A stretch of 16,509 nucleotides of DNA from Oscillospiraceae bacterium (GTDB lineage Bacteria > Bacillota_A > Clostridia > Oscillospirales > Oscillospiraceae), in contig JAFQDR010000281.1 in assembly GCA_017415945.1 (NCBI GenBank), positions 1-16,509 on the forward strand, in the 5' to 3' direction. This document shows positions 1 through 6,913 of this stretch, in pieces. Under the pieces are notes generated by a model. It had not been told where the DNA came from. It did not search any database and saw only the letters and a list, made by a program, of their open reading frames with translations. Numbering within the stretch: position 1 is the stretch's first letter; every line of letters begins with the position of its first letter. Position numbers and translations under genes: made by a program.

Positions 1-178
1 CCGCTTACGCGATGGGCAAGCAGGTCTGCCGCGCGCATAATTTGTTCGCGGAACGCGAACAAATTCCACACTTGCAGCCCTATTTGTATTTTTCGCTTCG
101 TACATGCCGGCGCGAAAAATGAATTCTACTTTGTTTCGTCCTTACGGACGAAATTCTGCGAAGCATTCTTTGACAGTC
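1..178 (-). repeat. Structured dispersed element, copy A (cut by window edge)
   Basis: Read on the minus strand, this stretch aligns along nearly its whole length with 1199-1381 on the plus strand. Hairpins seen: 134-141 with 146-153 (8 bp, loop 142-145); 89-96 with 112-119 (8 bp, 15-nt loop, minus-strand sequence GCCGGCATGTACGAA); 39-50 with 54-65 (12 bp perfect); and an enclosing stem 22-29 with 74-81 (7 of 8 pairs). The loops and linkers match copy B while the stems differ by paired changes, which points to a conserved fold. The 10-mer TTTGACAGTC (169-178) at its outer edge recurs at 16500-16509. It has no open frame of note. Its far end lies outside the window. It does not match any named RNA family I can recall, so function is unknown. 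Confidence 0.75.
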
Positions 179-184
179 TGAACG

Positions 185-211
185 AAACACCACCCCAAAG
201 GGGTGGTGTTT
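185..211 (-). terminator. 12-bp hairpin terminator downstream of coaX
   Basis: A perfect 12-bp stem (185-196 with 200-211) closes on a 3-nt loop, with A/T runs at the foot of the stem so that it can work on either strand. It lies 65 bases past the coaX stop and is the best candidate for the end of that transcript. No classical long T tract follows beyond the stem. Confidence 0.6.
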
Positions 212-246
212 TGCTATTGTGTGATTGAGAGAAGAGAGAAGCTTAC

Positions 247-268
247 CCCCAATTCCATGGAATTGGGG
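247..268. repeat. 22-bp perfect palindrome after a purine-rich tract
   Basis: CCCCAATTCC and GGAATTGGGG meet across AT at the centre, 8 bases beyond the coaX stop. It is preceded on the plus strand by a GA-rich tract (226-242). This layout resembles the hairpin repeats at 13830-13871 and 15382-15421 (purine-rich lead, then an AATTC/GAATT stem), so it may be a diverged member. It could also assist termination of coaX. Confidence 0.55.
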
Positions 269-275
269 TGATGGT

Positions 276-1046
276 TTATTTCTTTGCGTTCTTCTTGTAG
301 ATCAGGCCCAGACCCAGCATCAGCAGGTCGTCCTCCAAATGGATCTTGTGCTTGCAGTGGGGGATGACCATGGGGGCAAGTCCGCCGCAGGCTACGACCG
401 TTGCGCTGCCGCCCAGCTCCGCTGTCATATGCTCAATGAGCCCGTCCAGCATCCCCGCGGTGCCGTATACCGCACCCGAGCGCATACAATCGATTGTGTT
501 GGTGCCGATGGCCTTGCCGGTATAGTTCAGGTCAATGGCGGGAAGCTGGCTGGTGCCGCTGCTGAGAGCGTTGAGAGCGAGGTTTACGCCGGCCATAATG
601 GCACCGCCCATGAAGCTGCCGTTTTTATCCATGCAGGTGACCGTGGTGGCGGTACCCATATCGATGACGATCAGGGGGGCAGGGTATTTGTGCAGGGCCG
701 CTACGGCACCTACCACAAGGTCGGCACCTAAGGTGGCGGGGTCATCGATGCGGATGTTCAGCCCCGTTTTCAGTCCCGGTCCGATGACCATGGCATTGCA
801 GCCCGTGACGGTCTTGACCGCACGCTTCAGCAGTCCCGTGAGGGGAGGGACTACGGAGGAGATGATGGCACCCTCAAAGCCCTTGGTGTCGTAGCCCGCC
901 AAGGTGAGCATCTGGTTCATGAGAACGGCATATTCGGAGTCCGTGCGCTTGGGGTCGGTCTGCATACGGAACATATCCTTGGTTTCCAAATCCTCCATGA
1001 CACCCATGACCACGTGGGTATTGCCAACGTCAATTGCAAGAATCAT
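276..1046 (-). CDS. coaX: Type III pantothenate kinase
   Basis: Phosphorylates pantothenate with ATP, the first committed step of coenzyme A synthesis, in the cytoplasm. The 256-residue length is typical of CoaX. Seen in the sequence: the ASKHA phosphate motif DVGNT at 6-10, the GADL motif at 107-110 with the presumed catalytic Asp109, IDMGTATT at 128-135, and the GGAIMAGV segment at 147-154. An upstream in-frame ATG would add 14 residues, but the start at 1046 has AAGGAG seven to eight bases ahead and gives the usual MxLAIDVGNT N-terminus, so it is preferred. Type III kinases are known to need a monovalent cation and to resist CoA feedback. It is monocistronic: own promoter at 1080-1108, terminator hairpin downstream. 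It sits between two inverted copies of a structured repeat, which is the odd point here. Confidence 0.96.
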   Translation of the reverse strand: MILAIDVGNTHVVMGVMEDLETKDMFRMQTDPKRTDSEYAVLMNQMLTLAGYDTKGFEGAIISSVVPPLTGLLKRAVKTVTGCNAMVIGPGLKTGLNIRIDDPATLGADLVVGAVAALHKYPAPLIVIDMGTATTVTCMDKNGSFMGGAIMAGVNLALNALSSGTSQLPAIDLNYTGKAIGTNTIDCMRSGAVYGTAGMLDGLIEHMTAELGGSATVVACGGLAPMVIPHCKHKIHLEDDLLMLGLGLIYKKNAKK

Positions 1047-1079
1047 AGTGAAGTCTCCTTCGCAGTGTTGTTTGGCAAT

Positions 1080-1108
1080 ATTGTACATGGAAATGCCATT
1101 GATTGCAA
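1080..1108 (-). promoter_or_regulatory. coaX promoter
   Basis: On the minus strand: TTGCAA (1103-1108), 17-nt spacer, TACAAT (1080-1085). The transcript should start near 1073, giving a leader of about 27 nt before the coaX ATG. This placement supports the shorter coaX start, because the alternative upstream ATG at 1088 would precede the transcription start. Confidence 0.7.
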
Positions 1109-1198
1109 TACCGAAACAGCAACAAGAGCTGCCGCGTCTTCGACAGCTCTCGTGGAAAATTGTGGAGGTGAATGTATGTAAAATACCTTACCCTATTA

Positions 1199-1381
1199 AG
1201 TCAAAGCGAGTTAAAAAGCCTCGCAGAGTTTCCTTCTCAAGAAGGAAATAAAGTTAGATTTTTTTTGCGCCGGCATGTACGAAGCAAAAAATTCAAATAG
1301 CTCTGCAAGTGTGGAATTGGGATGCAATCAGCAGCTCAATTATGCGCGCTGCAGAGCTGCTTGCTCATTGCGTTAGCAGGG
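1199..1381 (+). repeat. Structured dispersed element, copy B
   Basis: Plus-strand partner of the inverted copy at 1-178. Hairpins: 1229-1236 with 1241-1248 (8 bp, 4-nt loop); 1261-1268 with 1284-1291 (8 bp, the same 15-nt loop as copy A); outer stem 1299-1307 with 1350-1358 (9 bp); and inside it 1315-1325 with 1331-1341 (10 of 11 pairs, including one G-T). Linkers such as GTGTGGAATT and ATTATGCGCG are shared with copy A. It fills most of the 374-base gap between coaX and the next gene, and a terminator hairpin follows directly at 1387-1418. I see no clear promoter driving it on the plus strand. Either a non-coding RNA or a mobile palindromic element would fit. Confidence 0.75.
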
Positions 1382-1386
1382 GCGTC

Positions 1387-1418
1387 TCAAAAAGCATCTC
1401 TTAGGAGATGCTTTTTGA
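1387..1418. terminator. Terminator after the Acb2/Tad1-like gene
   Basis: A 14-bp perfect stem (1387-1400 with 1405-1418), loop TTAG, with a five-A/five-T block near its foot. It lies two bases past the stop of the gene at 1421-1780 and could also end a plus-strand transcript through the structured element at 1199-1381. Confidence 0.75.
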
Positions 1419-1420
1419 AG

Positions 1421-1780
1421 TTACTTTACTTCGTGGCCCAGAACGCCGCGATCCGCACGGTCGTTGGTACGCTTCTTCAGCCAGGTCAGGGCTTCTTCAA
1501 TGGCTGCCAGAGCCTTTTCGTTTTCTTCACAGGGGAAGGGACCGCTCTGGAAGCCCTTGAGACGGTCGCGGACGATCTCCAGCAGGTCGTCATCACGGAG
1601 ACCGTTGGGGGGCACCAGACCGCCGCGGGCACCCTGCTGGAAGCGGATGTAGCCCATGATCAGTCTGTCTTCTGCGTCCATAACGGTGTAGAAGTGGTTT
1701 GCGCCGCTCTTGTCGGGGGTATCGGTTGCGTAAGCGTGGTTCAGCAGGTACTTATCCTGAATGGTCTTCAATTTGCGCAT
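1421..1780 (-). CDS. Small protein resembling the Acb2/Tad1 hairpin family
   Basis: 119 residues, soluble, no signal peptide. The second half (about 62-115) has the pattern I associate with the Acb2/Tad1 hairpin domain of phage proteins: LLEIVRDRLKGFQSGPFPC at 66-84, then two helices ending LTWLKKRTNDRADRGVLG (98-115). The first half has NHFYTV (28-33) and IRFQQGARGG (45-54), matching the beta-rich N-terminal part of longer family members that are often mislabelled ABC transporter ATPase. Phage Acb2 binds cyclic di- and trinucleotides and blocks CBASS; Tad1 binds the Thoeris signal. Here the gene stands alone among housekeeping genes, with its own promoter and terminator, so a phage-independent role (nucleotide binding or sensing) is possible. 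Start at 1780 has AAAGGAAG at good spacing. The family call is from remembered motifs and could be wrong; a lineage-specific hypothetical protein is the alternative. Confidence 0.65.
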   Translation of the reverse strand: MRKLKTIQDKYLLNHAYATDTPDKSGANHFYTVMDAEDRLIMGYIRFQQGARGGLVPPNGLRDDDLLEIVRDRLKGFQSGPFPCEENEKALAAIEEALTWLKKRTNDRADRGVLGHEVK

Positions 1781-1810
1781 AATGGTACTTCCTTTCTATT
1801 GGTTAAGTTC

Positions 1811-1839
1811 ATTGTATACAGGTTGGTTTGAAAAATCAA
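1811..1839 (-). promoter_or_regulatory. Promoter of the Acb2/Tad1-like gene
   Basis: On the minus strand: TTGATT (1834-1839), 17-nt spacer, TACAAT (1811-1816). The -35 box overlaps the stop codon of the upstream dehydrogenase gene. The small gene therefore has its own promoter and need not depend on read-through. Confidence 0.65.
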
Positions 1840-2636
1840 GGACGCAGGCCCATGCCGCCTTCCAGAGTCAGGGTCTCACCGCTCATGTACTTGAAGTCGG
1901 GGTGAGCAACCATGACGCATACACGGCCGATCTCGGTTTCGGTGTCGCCGTAATGGCCTGCGGGAGGCATTTTCACATTTGCGGCAAATGCTTCGGGGAA
2001 TTCGTTCTTGAACTTTTCCAGCTGTGCGGTCCATGCCAGAGGGCAGACCACGAATACGCCGATGCCGTCCTTGGTCCATTCGGTAGCTGCCACACGAGAC
2101 AGACCGCGGATGCCTTCCTTGGCGGCTGCGTACGCGCTCTGACCGTAGTTGCCGAACAGACCCGCACCGGATGCGAAGTTGATGACGGTGCCGCGGCTGA
2201 TAGCCAGATAGGGGTAGCAGGCCTTCATATAGTAAAACGCAGCGTACAGACCGGAGAACATGGCCAGATTAAACTGCTCGGTGGTATGGTCTACCAGAGG
2301 CACACCGGATGCGGATGCCTGGGCGTTGTTGATGAGCACATCGATGCCGCCGAATTCCTCCACCACACGGCGAACAGTGCGGTTGACCAGCGCTTCGTTG
2401 TCCTGACCTGCGTTGACGTCAGCCTGCAGGGGCAGTACCTTTACGCCGTACAGACGTTCCAGCTCTTCCTTTGCATCCATGAGCTTATCCATGCTTCTGC
2501 CTGTAATTGCGATGTTTGCGCCTTCCTTAGCGTAAGCGGTGGCAATGCCGTAGCCGATGGAGCCGCACTTGCCGTTGGAGAGTACGGAGCGGCCGCCGCC
2601 GGTAATCAATACTGTTTTTCCTGTCATAAAACCCAT
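1836..2636 (-). CDS. Short-chain dehydrogenase/reductase (SDR), substrate unknown
   Basis: 266 residues with a single Rossmann fold; an NAD(P)H-dependent reductase or dehydrogenase of the cytoplasm. Visible: glycine-rich cofactor loop at 12-32, catalytic Ser156 (in VINFASG), Tyr169 and Lys173 (YAAAK), the NNAQ segment 103-106 where NNAG is usual, and the ending SGETLTLEGGMGL typical of the FabG-like class. The cofactor loop is longer than the classical TGxxxGIG, with about nine extra residues before GSIGYGIA. A longer frame upstream exists, but AAAGGAAGGA precedes the ATG at 2636 and a promoter lies at 2689-2716, inside that extension, so the short start is right. No pathway genes are nearby, so the substrate cannot be inferred; a 3-oxoacyl-ACP reductase-like role is one option. 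Confidence 0.85.
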   Translation of the reverse strand: MGFMTGKTVLITGGGRSVLSNGKCGSIGYGIATAYAKEGANIAITGRSMDKLMDAKEELERLYGVKVLPLQADVNAGQDNEALVNRTVRRVVEEFGGIDVLINNAQASASGVPLVDHTTEQFNLAMFSGLYAAFYYMKACYPYLAISRGTVINFASGAGLFGNYGQSAYAAAKEGIRGLSRVAATEWTKDGIGVFVVCPLAWTAQLEKFKNEFPEAFAANVKMPPAGHYGDTETEIGRVCVMVAHPDFKYMSGETLTLEGGMGLRP

Positions 2637-2688
2637 GATCGATGTCCTTCCTTTCGTGCTTGATTTGGGATATCTTGCTGTTGAATCC

Positions 2689-2716
2689 ATCATAGCACAA
2701 GGTTGGAAATTGTCAA
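2689..2716 (-). promoter_or_regulatory. Promoter of the SDR gene
   Basis: On the minus strand: TTGACA (2711-2716), 16-nt spacer, TATGAT (2689-2694) with an extended TGC just upstream of the -10 box. Transcription should begin near 2682, about 46 nt before the ATG at 2636. Confidence 0.75.
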
Positions 2717-2752
2717 TAATGATTAAAAACTTAACAGGATTGTTATAAAAGT

Positions 2753-2878
2753 TATGCAATATGCAAAACGAATAACGGAAAAGTCCGTTAAATATCAAAC
2801 TGTATGCTTATGCGCCCACGTAGAAAAAGAACTGCATAAATATGCATGACGTTGTGAATAAAAATGAATGAGTATGCA
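2753..2878. promoter_or_regulatory. Cluster of TATGCA motifs upstream of the SDR promoter
   Basis: The hexamer TATGCA or its complement TGCATA occurs at 2753-2758, 2760-2765, 2833-2838, 2841-2846 and 2873-2878; near-matches lie around 2802-2813. The pair 2833-2846 is a palindrome with 4 bases at its centre. A 6-bp hairpin (AACGGA/TCCGTT) lies near 2773-2790. The 302-base gap 2637-2938 holds otherwise only the SDR promoter and the kinase terminator. The spacing suggests binding sites for a regulator, but AT-rich sequence could give some of these by chance. Confidence 0.3.
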
Positions 2879-2896
2879 GATGTGTTTGCGAGAGAA

Positions 2897-2925
2897 AACC
2901 CTCCGTCTTTGACAAACGGAGGGTT
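2897..2925 (-). terminator. Terminator after the two-component operon
   Basis: A 10-bp stem (2897-2906 with 2916-2925), AACCCTCCGT against ACGGAGGGTT, with a T-rich run following on the minus strand. It begins 14 bases past the stop of the histidine kinase gene. Confidence 0.85.
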
Positions 2926-2938
2926 AATTTAAATTTTG

Positions 2939-4144
2939 TCAAAGGGGCAGTTTCACATAGAAGCGGTTGTGTTCGTGGTCACTTTCTGCCCATATCCTGC
3001 CGCCGTGCTCTTCAACGATGCCCTTGGCTATGGAGAGCCCAAGGCCGCAGCTGTCCCCCGTGCGGGATTTGTCTACGGTGTAGAAGCGGCGGAAGATGCG
3101 CTCCCGATCTTCGGGGGAAAGGGGAGTGCCCATGCTGTCTGCGCATAGGACTGCGTACTTGCCGTGCAGCTGCAGGGAGAGCAGGGTTTCCGTGTGGGGG
3201 TAGGAGTATTTAATGGCATTGTCCAGTAAAATATCTGTGACCTGCGCCAGATGGGCAGGGCTGCCTGTGAGAGAAATGTTGGGAGTGATTTGGGTGACCA
3301 GAAGTCGATCCGATTCGAAAAACAGGGGCTCGAAGGGGAGGACACACTGCTCGACCAGCCGGGAGTAGTTCAGGGGCTCCATGGCTGCTTTCACAACACC
3401 GTTATCCACACGAGCCAGATCCAGCATTCCTTCCACGAGGAATTTCATTCGTTTGCTCATGGTAAGGATGTTGTCTCCGAAGCCGGCCTTTTCCGCAGGA
3501 CTATACCCGGGGGCGGAGAGCATTTCCGCATTGGTCATAATGACGGTCAAAGGCGTTTTCAGCTCGTGAGAGGCATCGGACACAAACTGTCGCTGCTGCT
3601 CCCATGCAAGCTCCACAGGGCGGATCAGCCATTTGCTGAGCAGTACACTGAGGAATAGGAGACAGAAAAAGGCTGCTGCACCTACGGTGATGCAGCTGAA
3701 GCGAAGGGAACGCAGGGCAGCCAAATCGTCGGAGATATCCGCGAAAATATAGCTGTCCCTGTATAAGGCACGGGTCTTACAGTATTGCAGGGAATATTCC
3801 TTCAGGATCCCGCTGCCGTCGCTGTCTGCGGAGGCTTCGGAGTACAGCTGCAGGAGGAGTGCTTCGTCGGACAGGTCAAAGCCTGTGTTGCTTGTAACAA
3901 GATAAGTGCCGTTGCTCAGTCGGGACAAAACAAAAAAATGCAGTCTGTCGTTGGTGTGTGGGGCATTCGGTGTGAAGCCACCATGCATGGCGGATACATT
4001 GACAGACCGCATCATTTCAAAATTTTCCGTTTCCAGATTTCTTGCTGTGGTGAAATAGATCATGGACAGAAAACAGCAGAGAAATCCTACAGATACAAGC
4101 ATGAGCACCGCGACAAATCGAAATCGCAGCTGCTTGATCATCAT
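2939..4144 (-). CDS. Membrane sensor histidine kinase
   Basis: 401 residues. Two membrane helices, about 8-31 and 148-174, frame an extracytoplasmic sensor of about 115 residues that matches no family I recognise. The phospho-accepting His193 lies in ASHELKTPL; the N box is DILLDNAIKYS (304-314, Asn309), the F box IFRRFY (350-355) and the G2 box GLGLSIA (367-373). Two oddities: only about 20 residues separate the second helix from the His motif, so there is no HAMP domain; and the G1 box reads ADSMGTPL (335-342) instead of the usual DNGxGI form. Family members phosphorylate the partner response regulator on an unknown signal. The start overlaps the regulator's stop as ATGA, so the two are translationally coupled. 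The cue cannot be read from the sequence. Confidence 0.93.
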   Translation of the reverse strand: MMIKQLRFRFVAVLMLVSVGFLCCFLSMIYFTTARNLETENFEMMRSVNVSAMHGGFTPNAPHTNDRLHFFVLSRLSNGTYLVTSNTGFDLSDEALLLQLYSEASADSDGSGILKEYSLQYCKTRALYRDSYIFADISDDLAALRSLRFSCITVGAAAFFCLLFLSVLLSKWLIRPVELAWEQQRQFVSDASHELKTPLTVIMTNAEMLSAPGYSPAEKAGFGDNILTMSKRMKFLVEGMLDLARVDNGVVKAAMEPLNYSRLVEQCVLPFEPLFFESDRLLVTQITPNISLTGSPAHLAQVTDILLDNAIKYSYPHTETLLSLQLHGKYAVLCADSMGTPLSPEDRERIFRRFYTVDKSRTGDSCGLGLSIAKGIVEEHGGRIWAESDHEHNRFYVKLPL

Positions 4145-4812
4145 TCATCTACCTCCAGATGATAGCCCATGCGGCGCAGAGCCACGATTTTGACATTGGA
4201 GCCGATGCTTGCAAGCTTCTTGCGAAGGAAGCCTACGTAGACCTCCACATGATTTTCCACGGCGTTGGAGTCATAGCCCCATACACGGGAGAGAATGGTC
4301 TCCTTGGGGAGATTGCGCTCGCCCGCTTGAATGAGACAGCGCATCACATCAAATTCACGGGCAGACAGTCGCACACGACGATCCTCACAAATGAGCATGG
4401 AGGAGCCCAGATCCAGAGCGGTATTGCCAAAGGTGACCACATCCACTTGATTGCCTTGACGGCGCAGCAGTGCGTTGATGCAGGCCAGCAGCTCACGGGT
4501 ATCGAAGGGTTTGGTGAGATAATAGTCCGCGCCTGCGTTGAGTCCCGCAATGCGATCCTCTACACCGGATTTTGCGGTGAGCATGAGAATGGGGGTGCCC
4601 AAGTGCTTGGCCCGTACCTGACTTGCCAGTGCGTATCCATCCAAACCGGGCATCATCACATCCAAAATCAGCAGATCGTAAATGCCCAGCTCCGCATAGT
4701 CGCGGCCGGTCTCACCGTCGTATGCAAGCTCCACCTGAAACCCCTTGCCTGTCAGCAGTGTCTTCAGGGATTGGGCAAGAAGGACTTCATCTTCAATAAT
4801 CAGAATTTTCAT
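4141..4812 (-). CDS. OmpR/PhoB-family response regulator
   Basis: 223 residues: receiver domain 1-115 and a C-terminal winged helix (about 125-222) that binds DNA. The receiver has the acidic pair E7-D8, phospho-acceptor Asp51 (LLILDVMMPG), Thr79 and Lys101 (YLTKPF), all intact. The C-terminal part shows the OmpR signature (LSAREFDVMRCL, then ENHVEVYVGFLRKKL and RRMGYHL). GGAGGG precedes the ATG at 4812. It is the first gene of the operon and overlaps the kinase gene by 4 bases. Target genes are unknown; no transporter or resistance gene lies alongside. Confidence 0.95.
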   Translation of the reverse strand: MKILIIEDEVLLAQSLKTLLTGKGFQVELAYDGETGRDYAELGIYDLLILDVMMPGLDGYALASQVRAKHLGTPILMLTAKSGVEDRIAGLNAGADYYLTKPFDTRELLACINALLRRQGNQVDVVTFGNTALDLGSSMLICEDRRVRLSAREFDVMRCLIQAGERNLPKETILSRVWGYDSNAVENHVEVYVGFLRKKLASIGSNVKIVALRRMGYHLEVDE

Positions 4813-4854
4813 AGAGGTTCCCTCCTAATAGACGAAAAACGATTATACACGCGT

Positions 4855-4863
4855 ATTATAACA
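4855..4863 (-). promoter_or_regulatory. Probable extended -10 promoter of the two-component operon
   Basis: Minus strand TGTTATAAT (4855-4863) is a perfect TATAAT with a TGn extension; the -35 region has no good match. A second TATAAT lies at 4842-4847. The rest of the AT-rich gap (4864-5044) holds no gene. Dependence on an activator, perhaps the regulator itself, is possible given the missing -35 box. Confidence 0.45.
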
Positions 4864-5044
4864 TGATACACTGAATAAGTCCTGAATTTCTTGTACATTT
4901 TTTGACGAAAATGAAAATTTTTTTGATTTAATTCACACAATATTCAATAAATGCCCGCTAAATATTGGTTAATCTTGAATTTTTCCCGAAAATGAAGGGT
5001 TCTTGGCATTGTGTATTATTTTTCGAAAAGCAGCTTTTCCCATT

Positions 5045-5075
5045 AAAAAAACCCCCGAGGGAGTTTCCTCGGGGG
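5045..5075 (-). terminator. rny terminator
   Basis: A 9-bp GC-rich stem (5052-5060 with 5067-5075; CCCCCGAGG against CCTCGGGGG) is followed on the minus strand by a run of seven T (5045-5051). It starts 8 bases past the rny stop: a textbook intrinsic terminator. Confidence 0.95.
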
Positions 5076-5083
5076 CGTGGATA

Positions 5084-6637
5084 TTACTTTGCGTAATCGA
5101 CTGCCTTGGTCTCGCGGAGTACGTTGACCTTGATCTGACCGGGGTAGGTCAGTTCGGCTTCGATCTTCTTGGCGATGTCGCGGGCCAGCATGATCATGGT
5201 GTCTTCGCTGACCTTTTCGGGGTCGACCATGACGCGGATCTCGCGGCCTGCCTGGATAGCGTAGCTGTTTGCGATGCCGGGGAAGCTGTTGGTGATCTCT
5301 TCCAGCTTTTCCAGACGCTTTACATAGTTTTCGATGTTTTCACGTCTTGCACCGGGACGAGCAGCGGAGATGGTATCCGCAGCCTGTACGATGCAGGCGA
5401 TAACGGTACGAGCCTCCACGTCCCCGTGGTGGGCTTCGATAGCGTGGACAACAGCGGGGGATTCCTTGTACTTGCGTGCGACCTCCGCACCGATGCTGAC
5501 GTGGCTGCCTTCCACTTCGTGGTCAATGGACTTGCCGATGTCGTGCAGGAGACCTGCGCGCTTTGCGGTGTGGATGTCTACACCCAGCTCCGCAGCGATC
5601 AGACCGGAGATGTGTGCCACTTCGATGGAGTGGTTGAGCACGTTCTGACCGTAGCTGGTGCGGTAGCGCATACGGCCCAGCAGCTTGATGATCTCGGGGT
5701 GGAGACCGTGGATGTTGGTTTCGAAGGTTGCGCGTTCACCTTCGGACTTGATGGTCGCGTTGACCTCGCGCTGTGCCTTAGCGACCATTTCTTCGATGTG
5801 TGCAGGGTGGATTCTGCCATCGGAGATCAGCTTTTCCAGTGCGATGCGAGCAACCTCGCGGCGAACGGGGTCAAAGCTGGAAATGGTGATTGCTTCGGGG
5901 GTGTCGTCAATGATCAGGTCACAGCCGGTCAGGTTTTCGAAGGTGCGGATGTTGCGGCCTTCGCGACCGATGATGCGGCCCTTCATTTCGTCGTTGGCCA
6001 GAGGCACTACGGAAACGGTGACTTCGCTGGAGTGGTCCGCAGCGCAGCGCTGGATAGCGGTTGCCACGATCTCGCGTGCCAGACTGTCGGCCTCTTCCTT
6101 GGCCCGTTCTTCCACTTCCTTGACCTTCATAGCCATTTCATGGGTGACCTCGGATTCGACCTGAGCCACCAGCATAGCCTTTGCTTCGTCTACGGTGTAG
6201 CCGGAGATGCGCTCCAGGGTTTCCACCTGACTCTGCTTGAGCTTTTCGATTTCTGCCTGTGTTGCTTCTGCGTCCGCGATTTTCTTACGCAGAGTTTCGT
6301 TCTTCTTGTCCAGAGAGTCGTTCTTGCGGTCCAAAGTTTCTTCCTTCTGCTGCAGACGGCGTTCCTGCTTGGACATTTCGCTGCGGCGCTCCTTGATTTC
6401 ACGTTCGAGCTCCGTGCGTTCCTTGTGTATTTCTTCCTTTGCCTCGAATACGGTCTCACGCTTCTTGGCTTCGCCGGATTTGATGGCTTCGTTGATGATG
6501 CGCTTGGCTTCATCCTCAGCGGAGCCGATTTCCTTTTCCGCAAACTTTTTGCGGCTGTTATAGCCGACCAGTGCACTGACTGCGCACAGGACCAATGCAG
6601 CGACAAGACCCAGGATGATCTTAATCGGAGTAGGCAT
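5084..6637 (-). CDS. rny: Ribonuclease Y
   Basis: Membrane-anchored endoribonuclease that starts bulk mRNA decay in Gram-positive bacteria. 517 residues from this start, close to the family's ~520. Order of parts: N-terminal membrane helix (about 5-25), a long charged coiled coil (about 28-200), a KH RNA-binding domain with [13 protein letters not shown] (about 218-230), and an HD metal-dependent nuclease domain with LLHDIGKS (about 361-368) and the following HVSIGAE and AHHGDVE. Start choice: the AAAGGAGG site at 6651-6658 lies 13 bases from the ATG at 6637, 4 bases from an in-frame TTG at 6646, and abuts a GTG at 6649; the ATG is preferred, though TTG cannot be excluded. The transcript carries a long leader (promoter at 6914-6942). 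No neighbour gene is in the same operon. Confidence 0.97.
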   Translation of the reverse strand: MPTPIKIILGLVAALVLCAVSALVGYNSRKKFAEKEIGSAEDEAKRIINEAIKSGEAKKRETVFEAKEEIHKERTELEREIKERRSEMSKQERRLQQKEETLDRKNDSLDKKNETLRKKIADAEATQAEIEKLKQSQVETLERISGYTVDEAKAMLVAQVESEVTHEMAMKVKEVEERAKEEADSLAREIVATAIQRCAADHSSEVTVSVVPLANDEMKGRIIGREGRNIRTFENLTGCDLIIDDTPEAITISSFDPVRREVARIALEKLISDGRIHPAHIEEMVAKAQREVNATIKSEGERATFETNIHGLHPEIIKLLGRMRYRTSYGQNVLNHSIEVAHISGLIAAELGVDIHTAKRAGLLHDIGKSIDHEVEGSHVSIGAEVARKYKESPAVVHAIEAHHGDVEARTVIACIVQAADTISAARPGARRENIENYVKRLEKLEEITNSFPGIANSYAIQAGREIRVMVDPEKVSEDTMIMLARDIAKKIEAELTYPGQIKVNVLRETKAVDYAK

Positions 6638-6907
6638 AGTAAGCAACACACCTCCTTTTTTCTTAAAATTAGGGGTGGTTTTGCGCTGATTTTCGGGAAA
6701 TCAACGCACAAAAATCCTCCCGCGTCTGATGCTGACAAACTCGGGCGGATACTGCCGCACCCTCCCCAAGGGGAGCGTGCAATGGAAGGGCATAGTGACC
6801 CCATGCCGAATATCATATTTTTGAAAAGATAAAACGGGAAATCGCACCCGTTGTAGCGAATCAAAATATCGAAAAATACTGCTATCCACCATGCAGTTAT
6901 AAATATT
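6638..6907 (-). other. Long leader of rny with several hairpins
   Basis: With the promoter at 6914-6942, transcription starts near 6907 and leaves a leader of about 270 nt. It holds three hairpins: 6683-6692 with 6698-6707 (9 of 10 pairs), 6762-6767 with 6770-6775 (6 bp) and 6789-6793 with 6803-6807 (5 bp). None is followed by a T tract, so no attenuator is evident, and I do not recognise a riboswitch class. The segment near 6711-6730 shares AAATCCTCC with the intergenic repeats around 7041-7055 and 10175-10190, so part of the leader may be repeat-derived. Confidence 0.45.
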
Positions 6908-6913
6908 CAACTA

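Noticed and set aside
1164..1251. A short basic peptide (ending KKPRRVSFSRRK) after a GGAGG site
   Set aside because: It has no clear promoter, its start is ill-placed relative to the GGAGG, and its second half lies in the first hairpin of the structured element, whose counterpart is constrained by pairing rather than codons.
1761..2663. A 300-codon plus-strand open frame opposite the dehydrogenase gene
   Set aside because: Antisense to an SDR with intact catalytic residues; no family resemblance.
5003..6832. A 609-codon open frame on the plus strand opposite rny
   Set aside because: Antisense shadow of RNase Y, with Phe/Asp/Cys-rich low-complexity translation and no start signals; it also runs across the rny terminator.
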